This document shows, in pieces, positions 24,484 to 31,642 of a stretch of DNA of 32,419 nucleotides. The position numbers were made by a program, and so were the translations under genes. A model generated the notes under the pieces. The model did no database searches and was not told where the DNA came from. It saw only the letters and a program-made list of their open reading frames with translations. Position 1 is the stretch's first letter. Each line of letters begins with the position of its first letter. The DNA is from Photobacterium toruni (GTDB taxonomy: Bacteria > Pseudomonadota > Gammaproteobacteria > Enterobacterales > Vibrionaceae): positions 1 to 32,419 of the forward strand of contig NZ_AP024858.1 in assembly GCF_024529955.1 (NCBI RefSeq). Reading direction: 5' to 3'.

Positions 24484-24512
24484 AAGCCCATGCCAATTGC
24501 ATGGGCTTTTTT
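24484..24512 (+). terminator. Strong rho-independent terminator
   Basis: AAGCCCATGC and GCATGGGCTT form a 10-bp stem with a 5-base loop, followed by a T6 run on the plus strand. No plus-strand protein gene lies within 3.8 kb upstream, so it probably ends a small RNA. Confidence 0.8.
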
Positions 24513-24589
24513 GTTAAATTTTCTTTAACACTGTGTTCAATCATTTTATTCCTACAGTCATAAATCACTCGAAATCTTGTATAATCCGA

Positions 24590-24648
24590 TACATATACGC
24601 GGTAACGTTCAGATACAACAAAAGTCGCCTAATCAACCTTGCGACTTA
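24590..24648. repeat. Dispersed repeat, copy 6 (tail)
   Basis: GCGGTAACGTTCAGATACAA, CAAAAGTCGCC and a later GCGACTTA: the tail module with a changed hairpin, ending inside the stop region of the next minus-strand gene. Confidence 0.7.
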
Positions 24649-24867
24649 GATTTCATCTCTTATAATTTGCATGCAAGCCATAAGTTCAGACATATCTAAG
24701 TCAATATTTTTATTGGGGTATTGGTTTGCAAGTAACATCAAATAATAATGAATTCGATCAAATTTAATTTGTCTATCTTCAACCATTAATTCTTTAAATG
24801 GTGTAGTTACCTCATAAGTGGTCATCAACTTTTTACTTTTAATTAACAATTCTTTTTCACTAATCAT
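24646..24867 (-). CDS. Hypothetical protein, 73 aa
   Basis: ATG 24867 is preceded by TTGGACG. The product is helical and charged (MISEKELLIKSKKL; DLDMSELMACMQIIRDEI). No family was recognised. Repeat copy 6 lies at its 3' end and copy 7 about 170 bases upstream of its start, the usual arrangement here. Confidence 0.55.
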   Translation of the reverse strand: MISEKELLIKSKKLMTTYEVTTPFKELMVEDRQIKFDRIHYYLMLLANQYPNKNIDLDMSELMACMQIIRDEI

Positions 24868-25039
24868 ATATATCGTCCAATAAATTAAGAATTACATTCT
24901 TCTACAAAAACGATTATTAGTCAAATTTCCTTTTTAAAAGAACAACTTGAAACAACAAGTAACAACTATTATCATTGAATTTAGGTAAGATAACTTCTAA
25001 AAATAGGCAGTCTAAGCGATCTGATTTAAATATAGTTTT

Positions 25040-25286
25040 AGATTTATTTTAAATCTGTCAGTTTTCATCAACCCATCTCCTCATAAATCACTTATCAATC
25101 TGATATGACTAAAAGATCCGTTAAATAGTCTCTAGAAACGATTTTAAGACCATAAAAGCCCATAACTCGACACCTAGTATTACTTTTGGCTAAAAACGGC
25201 TGTATTTAACAGTAAGCATCTAATGTGATCCGATACGCGGTAACATCCAGATACAATAAAGGCCGCCTAAGCGACCTCTTGAAACT
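25040..25286. repeat. Dispersed repeat, copy 7 (full length)
   Basis: The most complete copy: TTTTAAATCTGTCAG, CTCATAAATCACTTATCAAT, TCTAGAAACGATTTTAAGAC, CGACACCTAGTATTACTTTT, TATTTAACAGTAAGC, ATGTGATCCGATACGCGGTA and the GGCCGCCTAAGCGACC hairpin. The hairpin is at the 3' end of the gene at 25306. 24868-25039 shows no gene. Confidence 0.8.
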
Positions 25287-25305
25287 GTTTATCTTATGAG
25301 CAATT

Positions 25306-25641
25306 TCAATCGATCTGATTAATGTAATAAGTTAAATAATCCGAGCAGTCATAGATGCTAGAACTTAGCTCTTTCTTATTTTTTGAACCTATACGAGCAA
25401 CACAATGTTGAGCCACTTCATGAATCGCTGGAAATAAATATTTTTCATCATCACTACTTAATAAATTTTGCGTTTCCTTTTTTTCTAATTCTTTATTAAG
25501 AGTAATGAAAAATGTTTTTTGCTCTGAATAACGCGCTGAAATAATGTTGATATCAGGATTATCAGTCCGAAACAGCGCCATGACTTTCTCTGAATCTGAT
25601 CGTAATTGTTCTAGATATATTTTGATTTCTTTTTTATTCAT
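25306..25641 (-). CDS. Hypothetical protein, 111 aa
   Basis: ATG 25641 has AAGGA about 9 bases upstream. The product is soluble and helical (KKEIKIYLEQLRSDSEKVMALF; FPAIHEVAQHCVARIG), ending DYLTYYINQID. No family was recognised. It lies between repeat copies 7 and 8; copy 7's hairpin is a likely terminator. Confidence 0.65.
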   Translation of the reverse strand: MNKKEIKIYLEQLRSDSEKVMALFRTDNPDINIISARYSEQKTFFITLNKELEKKETQNLLSSDDEKYLFPAIHEVAQHCVARIGSKNKKELSSSIYDCSDYLTYYINQID

Positions 25642-25769
25642 TAGACATCATCCTTTGCTAAGAATAAATACAATATCAACGTTTAAGTACTCTTGCAACG
25701 ACCTTAATACATTGATTTTATTATAAAGATTCCTTATAAAGAATCTTTGTAAGGTTTTTCTAAAACCTT

Positions 25770-25966
25770 ATATTTATTTTAAATCTGCCTATTTTAATCA
25801 ATCCATCTTCCCATAAATCACTGAGCAGTCTGACGTAACCCAAATACCCGTCAAATAGTCCCTAGAAACGATTTTAAGGCCACAAACACCTAGCACTAGA
25901 CACCAAGTATGACTTTGCCCTAAAAACGGCTGTATTTAACAGTATCTATCTAATGCGATCCGATAA
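25770..25966. repeat. Dispersed repeat, copy 8 (core)
   Basis: Core module from TTTTAAATCTGCC to ATGCGATCCGATAACC; the tail with hairpin is missing. Its end overlaps the 3' end of the small membrane protein gene. 25642-25769 shows no gene. Confidence 0.75.
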
Positions 25967-26152
25967 CCAATTAATCTGGTACTGTAAAACATATGAAAAA
26001 ATAAAAAAAACATCCCACACTTTAAAAATATCCCCAATGATTAAAACCACCCAAAACAAAATAACAATAAGTACAATTTCTTTGCTGTATTTAAACATAT
26101 CAAAAATTATCCAACCTAAAACTAGGGCAAACACCTCTTTAAAATAGGTCAA
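25946..26152 (-). CDS. Small membrane protein, about 68 aa
   Basis: Two hydrophobic helices (EVFALVLGWIIFDMF and EIVLIVILFWVVLIIGDIF) with a short charged loop between, then an aromatic-rich tail. The frame opens with TTG at 26152; a GTG at the codon just after AAAGAG is another possible start, so the N-terminus is uncertain. It lies between repeat copies 8 and 9 like the other small genes. No family was recognised. Confidence 0.45.
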   Translation of the reverse strand: MTYFKEVFALVLGWIIFDMFKYSKEIVLIVILFWVVLIIGDIFKVWDVFFIFSYVLQYQINWLSDRIR

Positions 26153-26312
26153 TTTTAATCAATCTATCTCGCCATAAATCGCTTATCAATCTGATATGAC
26201 AAAAACACCCGTCAAATAGCTCCTAGAAACGATTTTAAGACCATAAATACCTATCACTCGACACCTAGTATGACTTTTCACTAAAAACAGCCCTATTTAA
26301 CTTAATGGATCT
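26142..26312. repeat. Dispersed repeat, copy 9 (core)
   Basis: CATAAATCGCTTATCAATCT, TCCTAGAAACGATTTTAAGA, CGACACCTAGTATGACTTTT and ACAGCCCTATTTAACTTAAT, closest to copy 1, with which it shares the TTAATGGATCT ending. It is the last copy; the sequence changes character after it. Confidence 0.75.
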
Positions 26313-26827
26313 ATCCCGCACTTTGTGATCGTACTTCATCTTAAATGTGGGTTATAAGACTCGTTTTAAGATGTTTATAGCGTTGATAACCACCGTAAAT
26401 CAGTGTCGATTATTTGTTGTGGATGTTACGAGTTGAACCTAAAAGCGATTCGATTACATATCAAGTTGACAGTACCAAAAGACGGACTTTCCTCACCAGA
26501 GATAATGCCGGCCAGCTAGCGAAATTAAGCAAGATTGCACCTCCTCGGCCCTCACAAAAAAGCACCTCCGTGGTAACGACATTCAGACAAGCTAAATAAC
26601 CACAGCGGTAAATGTCATGGCCTCAAAGATACAAACTTGCTCAATTTAGCTGGCCACTTAAAAGCGATCTGCCAACCCCTAACCCCACGCGTGGGGAAGT
26701 TTACGCAAGCGAAAACAAGAGCCCGACGCACAGCAATGGCTCACGTTTTTTATTTAAAGGAATAGTGTTGCGGTTCGCCATTGCAGTGCGCTTGAGTATC
26801 GTGGGTGTGGCCGCGGTAGAATTACGC

Positions 26828-26858
26828 CAGTTTTGTGCCTTTTTCGGGCACAAAACTG
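26828..26858. terminator. 12-bp stem hairpin
   Basis: CAGTTTTGTGCC and GGCACAAAACTG pair around a 7-base loop (TTTTTCG). There is no clear gene upstream. It is adjacent to the large hairpin starting at 26861. Confidence 0.6.
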
Positions 26859-26860
26859 TC

Positions 26861-26955
26861 TTAACATAATGTTTTTTATGCGAAATTGCACGAGCCTAGC
26901 CCCAGCAAGCTGGCGGGCACTGAGCAACTTCAAGCATAAAAGTAAATTATGTTAA
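26861..26955. repeat. 95-nt imperfect hairpin, attC-like in shape
   Basis: TTAACATAAT (26861-26870) pairs with ATTATGTTAA (26946-26955), and further in TTATGC pairs with GCATAA, TTGC with GCAA, and GCCC/CAG with CTG/GGGC around a small loop. Nearly the whole length pairs with a few bulges. The right end reads GTTAAAT, matching the GTTRRRY core of integron attC sites, but the left end is not a perfect partner. Confidence 0.5.
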
Positions 26956-27417
26956 ATTTACCGCGTCCACGTTGGCCATTGTGGTTGCTGTGGCCACAAG
27001 CAAAATCAAAAGCCTAGCAGATGCAGCAAGCTGCCTTTATTTATCGCTTAATGGGCAAGCCATAAAGCGGGCAAGGTGTCGCACCGCCATTAAAAAGCGC
27101 AATGGCCGTGCGGTTAAGTTTTGTGGTCTATTTGCTGTTTGGTTGGTGTTGTTAGTCTTGCCCCTTGGCCGTTCCGTCCAATCCACCTGGCGCAAGCGCC
27201 TCGGTGCCCCCACATCCCCCGCCCACCCGAAAGAGCTCCCCGCGATAAATGGCTGCTGTTAGTTATGTAACTGTCTTTAGGGTGTTAATTGCGGTTGTTG
27301 TGTCACAGGCAAAGTTAAGGCGCGGGGCGGGTGTGCTGGCCGTGGGGGTGATCGCTTAACCTATTGTGATTAGTTTCTCATTGTTGTGATTTTTAAATAA
27401 TAAAGCATAAAACCGCA

Positions 27418-27476
27418 TTGCCAATGGTCGCATTTACGACCATAATTATATTATGGTTCGGCAATAAGGCCGAATC
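27418..27476 (+). promoter_or_regulatory. Promoter with two inverted repeats ahead of the acr-aca-like operon
   Basis: TTGCCA (27418-27423), 17 bases, CATAAT (27441-27446) form a good promoter. The spacer is an inverted repeat, ATGGTCG/CGACCAT (27424-27443). A second one, TTCGGC/GCCGAA (27457-27474), would lie at the very 5' end of the mRNA as a hairpin about 25 bases before the first ATG. Two such repeats fit control by the Aca2-like protein at DNA and RNA level. Confidence 0.7.
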
Positions 27477-27500
27477 ACCTCTACGAGAGAAATTTTAATT

Positions 27501-27719
27501 ATGATTAGAGTAATTGAATTTGATAACAATAACTTACAAGATGTTGCGGTTAATGTGACTGAGTTATGTGATGCGATTTGTGAAGCTGATTTAGGGATCG
27601 TTACAGCGACAGGTAGCGATTTCCATGTTTGTGAACTTAGAGGAGTTAAATTTCAGTCTTATCATGATCTTGCTGCACATTGTGGACTGAATATTATGGA
27701 TTTTGCTTCAATTGTATAA
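27501..27719 (+). CDS. Small acidic protein, candidate anti-CRISPR
   Basis: 72 residues with about eleven acidic and three basic residues. It opens MIRVIEFDNNNLQDVAV and ends CGLNIMDFASIV, and has four cysteines. No known family was recognised. The case for an anti-CRISPR rests on context: it is the first gene after a promoter with two inverted repeats, and 50 bases later comes an Aca2/YdiL-like regulator, the classic acr-aca order. Small size and acidity are common in Acr proteins. It could instead inhibit another defence system or be an unrelated accessory gene controlled by the same regulator. Confidence 0.7.
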   Translation: MIRVIEFDNNNLQDVAVNVTELCDAICEADLGIVTATGSDFHVCELRGVKFQSYHDLAAHCGLNIMDFASIV

Positions 27720-27768
27720 ATCTAATGGCGGTTTGCACCGCCTTATTCTCTAAGTGATGGAATAAATA

Positions 27769-28110
27769 ATGACGAATTATGAGTTACAAGCATTAAGAAA
27801 ATTGCTCTTTTTAGATGTAGCAGAGGCTGCGAAAGAAGTTGGCGAAGTCACAACAAGAACATGGCAGCGTTGGGAAGATGGTTCTCGAAAAGTACCACAA
27901 GATATAGCAAATCAAATGAATGATTGGTGCCAATTATATTCAGATATGCTTGATGATAAGCGAATGAATAATAAAGATATTACTTATTATAAAGCACTTG
28001 ATGATTATGAAAATGCAACGGGGAAACGTAATGTTGTTGTTTGGCGACTAACTCAAGCTATCTATTCAATTTTGTTATTGGAAAGGCTAAGAACGAATGG
28101 CTTGGATTGA
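27769..28110 (+). CDS. Aca2/YdiL-like helix-turn-helix regulator
   Basis: 113 residues. MTNYELQALRKLLFLDVAEA followed by TTRTWQRWEDGSRKVPQDI matches, from memory, the helix-turn-helix N-terminus of Aca2 (phage ZF40) and YdiL/DUF1870 proteins, and the C-terminal part (TYYKALDDYENATGKRNVVVW ... RLTQAIYSILLLE) matches their dimerisation region; the length is also right. Aca2 represses its acr-aca operon by binding DNA inverted repeats and the acr mRNA leader. Two suitable repeats lie at 27424-27474. It overlaps the next gene by 14 bases. Family assignment is good; the Aca2 label against other YdiL members needs a search. Confidence 0.8.
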   Translation: MTNYELQALRKLLFLDVAEAAKEVGEVTTRTWQRWEDGSRKVPQDIANQMNDWCQLYSDMLDDKRMNNKDITYYKALDDYENATGKRNVVVWRLTQAIYSILLLERLRTNGLD

Positions 28111-28741
28111 TAGAACTAATCATGAGGTAGGTGATCTGATTTGTATTCGGGATGATAAGGCCGCACAAATTCTTTGCCGTTGTAAATGTGGTCGGGAAAA
28201 TCTTTACCCTCGGACAATCTTTAAATCAACTTATAGGGGTCCAACTGCCTGTAAGTATTGTCGCTCTCATCCCTGTGAAATTTGTTCTGAACCAGTTTTT
28301 AAAACGAATTCTTTTACTTGCTCTGATGCTTGTAAAAAGGAAAGGAATAGCCGTAAAGAAAAGCAGCGTTATCAGATGGTTAAAGATACGGTGGGTTTTA
28401 AGATTACTCGACAAGAGTATTTGGCGTCGCTGAAATTAAGGCTAGAAGCTGATCCGGAATTTAGGTCATTTTTCTTAGAGCGGCAGCGTGTAACTCTCAA
28501 GAAGAATCGTATTAAGCTGTCTGAAGATCATGAAAAATTAGAACAATATAGACAAAAGCATCGAGAGCGTGAACGTCAGAGGCTAGTTGAGATAAGAGCT
28601 GATGATGCTCAATGGGAAGAGTATAAGGCTAAACAACGTGAGTGGTATCATTCACTGAGCTATGAGGACTATTTGCGGTTATTTAAGGATGGTAAGTCGC
28701 CTTTGGATGAGGTGACTTTGAGGCTGATTGGTGGTGAGTGA
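28097..28741 (+). CDS. Zinc-ribbon/coiled-coil hypothetical protein, 214 aa
   Basis: The first 80 residues are cysteine-rich: CRCKCGRENLYPRTIF, then CKYCRSHPCEICSEPVF and CSDACKKE, enough for two zinc sites, the second resembling a small treble-clef or HNH-associated zinc ribbon. The rest is charged and helical with runs like RQKHRERERQRLVEI. The start lies inside the Aca2-like gene, so the two are co-transcribed and perhaps coupled. No family was recognised. As third gene of the operon it may also act against host defences or bind nucleic acid. Confidence 0.65.
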   Translation: MAWIDRTNHEVGDLICIRDDKAAQILCRCKCGRENLYPRTIFKSTYRGPTACKYCRSHPCEICSEPVFKTNSFTCSDACKKERNSRKEKQRYQMVKDTVGFKITRQEYLASLKLRLEADPEFRSFFLERQRVTLKKNRIKLSEDHEKLEQYRQKHRERERQRLVEIRADDAQWEEYKAKQREWYHSLSYEDYLRLFKDGKSPLDEVTLRLIGGE

Positions 28742-28776
28742 TCAGCCTTTAAATATTATGTTTTTCTAGCAGAATT

Positions 28777-29031
28777 TTATTCTGCTAATTTAACTGTAAA
28801 TTCGACAATACCATTTTTTTTAAGTGCTTTTGCGATTACATCTAACCGCCAAGTACGTAGCTCATCAATACGAGCATGACGAACGGCATAAAAAATATTT
28901 TTTGAAACTAATCGAGCTAATAATTGAAATTTATCAGGATCGCCTAATGACTCACATAGCGTATAATCATTAAGTTGTTTGGTTTCAGATAACCGCCAAA
29001 ACTCACCTTCTTTTATTTTTCTAAATTCCAT
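28777..29031 (-). CDS. Hypothetical protein, 84 aa
   Basis: ATG 29031 has only a weak ribosome site. The product is soluble (MEFRKIKEGEFWRLSETKQL; LDVIAKALKKNGIVEFTVKL). No family was recognised. Its stop codon lies in a TAGCAGAA/TTCTGCTA hairpin (near 28769-28789). It is convergent with the zinc-ribbon gene and separated from the SIR2-TPR gene by a terminator, so it is its own unit. 29032-29252 contains only two direct copies of CTGAAATTCATG about 57 bases apart. Confidence 0.5.
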   Translation of the reverse strand: MEFRKIKEGEFWRLSETKQLNDYTLCESLGDPDKFQLLARLVSKNIFYAVRHARIDELRTWRLDVIAKALKKNGIVEFTVKLAE

Positions 29032-29252
29032 TTTTCAACATATTCACAAAATAGCATCAACATATGGTCATTATGTCGTATTTTCTAGTTTGTTAAAACT
29101 ATTTTTGAAGTAATACTCAAATACAATAAGACAGGCTAAGAGATCTTTCTGAAATTCATGTTACAGATGTTATGTAAAATGGGTGAGGAAGTTCGTCGAA
29201 ATAGTCTGAAATTCATGAAGTTGGTTAGAATAAAATCGCTTAGTGATCATAA

Positions 29253-29277
29253 ACGAGTTAATACAAAGCTAACTCGT
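29253..29277 (-). terminator. Terminator of the SIR2-TPR gene
   Basis: ACGAGTTA and TAACTCGT form an 8-bp stem with a 9-base loop, 18 bases after the stop; on the minus strand it is followed by TTTATG. Confidence 0.6.
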
Positions 29278-29294
29278 AAATGAACATAAATGTA

Positions 29295-31445
29295 TTAATG
29301 ATTATGCTCTAATTGAGCTCGCTGTATTTGTTGTTGAATTATAAGATAAAGTTTATTGTTAGGTTTAATAATAAGAGCTTGATCTATTATAGTTTCAGCT
29401 TCATCAAAACGTTGTTGTTCTTGAAGAAAGGTTGCGTAACATCCGAGGTAATATGAAATATCAGATTTTACTTCAATAGCGCGCAGAAAATAGGTTTCAG
29501 CTTCATCAAAACGTTGCTGTTCTTGAAGTAATACCGCATAGCCCCCTAGGGAATATACATTTTTAGGATCTACTTCAATAGAGCGAAGAAAATAGGTTTC
29601 AGCTTCATTAAAACGTTGTTGTTTTTGAAGAAATATTGCATAACTTCTGAGATAATATGCATTTTTGTCTACTTCAATAGCGCGCAGGAAATAGATTTCA
29701 GCGTCATCAAAACGTTGTTTTTCTTGAAGAAATATCGCATAACCCCCTAGGGAATATATATTTTTAGGATCTACTTCAATAGAGCGAAGAAAATAGGTTT
29801 CAGATTCATTAAAACGTTGTTGTTTTTGAAGAAATATTGCATAACTTCTGAGATAATATGCATTTTTTTCTACTTCAATAGCGCGCAGAAAATAGATTTC
29901 AGCTTCATCAAAACGTTGTCGTTCTTGAAGGAAAGTTGCGTAGCTTTCTAGGCTACATCCATATTTAGGATTTACTTCAATAGAGCGAAGAAAATAGGTT
30001 TCAGCCTCATCGAAACGTTGTCTTTCTTGAAGAAATTTCGCATAACGTCTGAGATAATATGCATTTTGGCTAATTTCAATGGAGCGCAGAAAGTAGGTCT
30101 CAGCTTCATCAAAACGTTGTCGTTCTTGAAGGAAAGTTGCGTAGCTTTCTAGGCTACTTTCATTTTTAGTATCTACTTTAATAGTGCGTATAAAATAGGT
30201 TTCAGCTTCATCAAAACGTTCTTGTGCTGCTAGGAATTTTGCATAATGGCTTAATAATTGGTGGCTCTTAGGTAACGTTTCAATAGCTTTTTTCCAAAGC
30301 TGTTCTCGCTCTTTATTATCAGTTTGTTCCTCTGCTTTTAGTACCCAGTCTATCCAGTTCCAGTTTTTCTTTTCGTCATTTTGTGGTTTTAATATACATC
30401 TAATTTCGTCATTTTCTGTTTTAGTATTTAACGAAAGCATTTGCTCTTGGAGCTGATTAATTAGTTGGTCTGAATTAGTTTTAATTGCGTTGATTAGGTT
30501 GGTTCGATCAAAGCCGATAGCCTCACCCATCTGCAACATAAACTCATCAAAATCATCAATAGGTACAAGAACCCCGTGTTGTTTTGATACTAACTCTTTT
30601 ATTGTTGGATTAGGTTCACCACTAGGGCTGTGATAGCACCAAAATGGTCGTCCTGAAATATCTTTAGGATCAAGGATCTGTAAGAAATCCATTAAACTAC
30701 CATCATTCCCCCCGTAACCAATAAATACGGGGGTGTAAAATTTAAAAATATTCTTTAATGTTTTTTTCCAAGAGTCACTTAATGTGGCAGTTCCTACGCT
30801 GGTGTTGTGTGGATCTGTTAATAAGTCCCTATGTATTTTTGCTACAATTGGTCGGCGTGACATGGGTTTAGCATAACTTGCAAGTGACTCATGACCGATT
30901 ACATGTGGGTATTCACCACCATAAATAGAGACAGCATCTGCGACTAAATTATCAAAATTAGTAGTGATCACCATTTTGTGACGAGTTTCGGATAAAATCC
31001 AAGCCAATATGGCATAACCTAAGCTAGGTTTTCCTTCTGCAATTGCCTTTTCAAGTGCAGCATAGCCAGAGTCATGATCACCTGCAAAACAACGCTCGAA
31101 GATTTGTGGATAATGTTTAGCTAGGTTTTCAGGTTCCCAATTATCTAGGCCTAGGGGATTATTTATCAACCATTTTTCGAAGTGTGAATCCTTGGGTAAA
31201 TGTTGTCGATAATAAATTATTTCCATCCATTCCTGAGCTAATGCTGTTGCGCCTTTTATTTCAGAGTTTATTGATGCGCCAGCGCCTAAGATGAAGGCAA
31301 AACGGCGGTCTTTCATATCGTTCTCTATACGTTTTGCTTCGTGCAAAAATCCTTTTAGTGACCACGTTTGTAGCGAAGATTTTTTTGACTCAACAACTTG
31401 AAGTTGAACCTCTTTTTTATTTTTTTTCTGTGATGGATTATTCAT
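29295..31445 (-). CDS. SIR2-domain protein with C-terminal TPR array
   Basis: 716 residues from ATG 31445; a TTG seven codons earlier is less likely. The SIR2-type domain spans about residues 40-330: FILGAGASINSEIKGATALA (NAD-binding loop), VITTNFDNLVADAV, PIVAKIHRDL with the probable catalytic histidine, and VFIGYGGNDGSLMDFL. From about 410 to the end are nine TPR-like units of 33-34 residues built on QRFDEAETYFLRSIEV. Standalone SIR2 proteins in phage defence consume NAD to abort infection; TPRs would sense or bind a partner. It lies about 200 bases downstream of the RloC/Rad50-like ATPase in the same direction, suggesting a two-gene system. Domains are clear; the defence role is inferred. 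Confidence 0.9.
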   Translation of the reverse strand: MNNPSQKKNKKEVQLQVVESKKSSLQTWSLKGFLHEAKRIENDMKDRRFAFILGAGASINSEIKGATALAQEWMEIIYYRQHLPKDSHFEKWLINNPLGLDNWEPENLAKHYPQIFERCFAGDHDSGYAALEKAIAEGKPSLGYAILAWILSETRHKMVITTNFDNLVADAVSIYGGEYPHVIGHESLASYAKPMSRRPIVAKIHRDLLTDPHNTSVGTATLSDSWKKTLKNIFKFYTPVFIGYGGNDGSLMDFLQILDPKDISGRPFWCYHSPSGEPNPTIKELVSKQHGVLVPIDDFDEFMLQMGEAIGFDRTNLINAIKTNSDQLINQLQEQMLSLNTKTENDEIRCILKPQNDEKKNWNWIDWVLKAEEQTDNKEREQLWKKAIETLPKSHQLLSHYAKFLAAQERFDEAETYFIRTIKVDTKNESSLESYATFLQERQRFDEAETYFLRSIEISQNAYYLRRYAKFLQERQRFDEAETYFLRSIEVNPKYGCSLESYATFLQERQRFDEAEIYFLRAIEVEKNAYYLRSYAIFLQKQQRFNESETYFLRSIEVDPKNIYSLGGYAIFLQEKQRFDDAEIYFLRAIEVDKNAYYLRSYAIFLQKQQRFNEAETYFLRSIEVDPKNVYSLGGYAVLLQEQQRFDEAETYFLRAIEVKSDISYYLGCYATFLQEQQRFDEAETIIDQALIIKPNNKLYLIIQQQIQRAQLEHNH
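29320..30240 (-). repeat. Tandem TPR-coding repeats (about 100 bp period, 200 bp super-period)
   Basis: Nine units of 99-102 bases encode the TPR array. Several are nearly identical at DNA level, and the pairs around 29560-29700 and 29760-29900 repeat as a two-unit block, which indicates recent duplication. The number of units probably varies between isolates. Confidence 0.85.
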
Positions 31446-31642
31446 GCATCTGCTCGCTAGGTGCAATTAATTGAGTGCATTTTACTGTGAACGTATAGGA
31501 TGCCTATAGTATTGATTTCACACTATTGCGTATTGGTTGTTTAAATGACTTGATCACATTTTGGACGATATAATAAAAACGATACAGTTAGTTAACGATA
31601 TACTGAGACGGATGTTAAAAAGTGAGTCTTTGCAAAGATCAT

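Larger units (their letters stand above)
24318..24512 (+). ncRNA. Candidate antisense RNA to the 27-aa peptide gene
   Basis: A plus-strand promoter-like TATAAT (24311-24316) and the strong terminator at 24484-24512 would bound a transcript of about 190 bases. It contains no open frame but is fully antisense to the small peptide gene and its ribosome site. It also holds a 12-bp hairpin (AAATCTAAATAA/TTATTTAGATTT, about 24369-24398). Confidence 0.35.
26316..27417. other. GC-richer non-coding kilobase with strong hairpins
   Basis: GC content rises clearly over the AT-rich neighbours, yet plus-strand frames here have no ribosome sites and unnatural composition. Structures include CATCTTAA/TTAAGATG (26337-26373), the palindrome CCCCACGCGTGGGG (26683-26696), the two hairpins listed separately (26828-26858, 26861-26955) and GGCGC/GCGCC (27189-27200). 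It may be an origin of transfer, a recombination site, or one or more structured RNAs. Confidence 0.5.

Noticed and set aside
18194..26312. Integron attC sites in the repeats
   Set aside because: TATTTAAC/GTTAAAT matches one core box, but the paired box at the proper distance is missing, and no integrase gene is present.
26414..27262. Three plus-strand frames of 61, 85 and 96 codons
   Set aside because: They lack ribosome sites, cross strong hairpins and have unnatural composition; their openness is explained by the higher GC content of this stretch.
29320..30240. CRISPR-like regular repeats
   Set aside because: The periodic repeats are the in-frame coding units of a TPR array, not short repeats with unique spacers.
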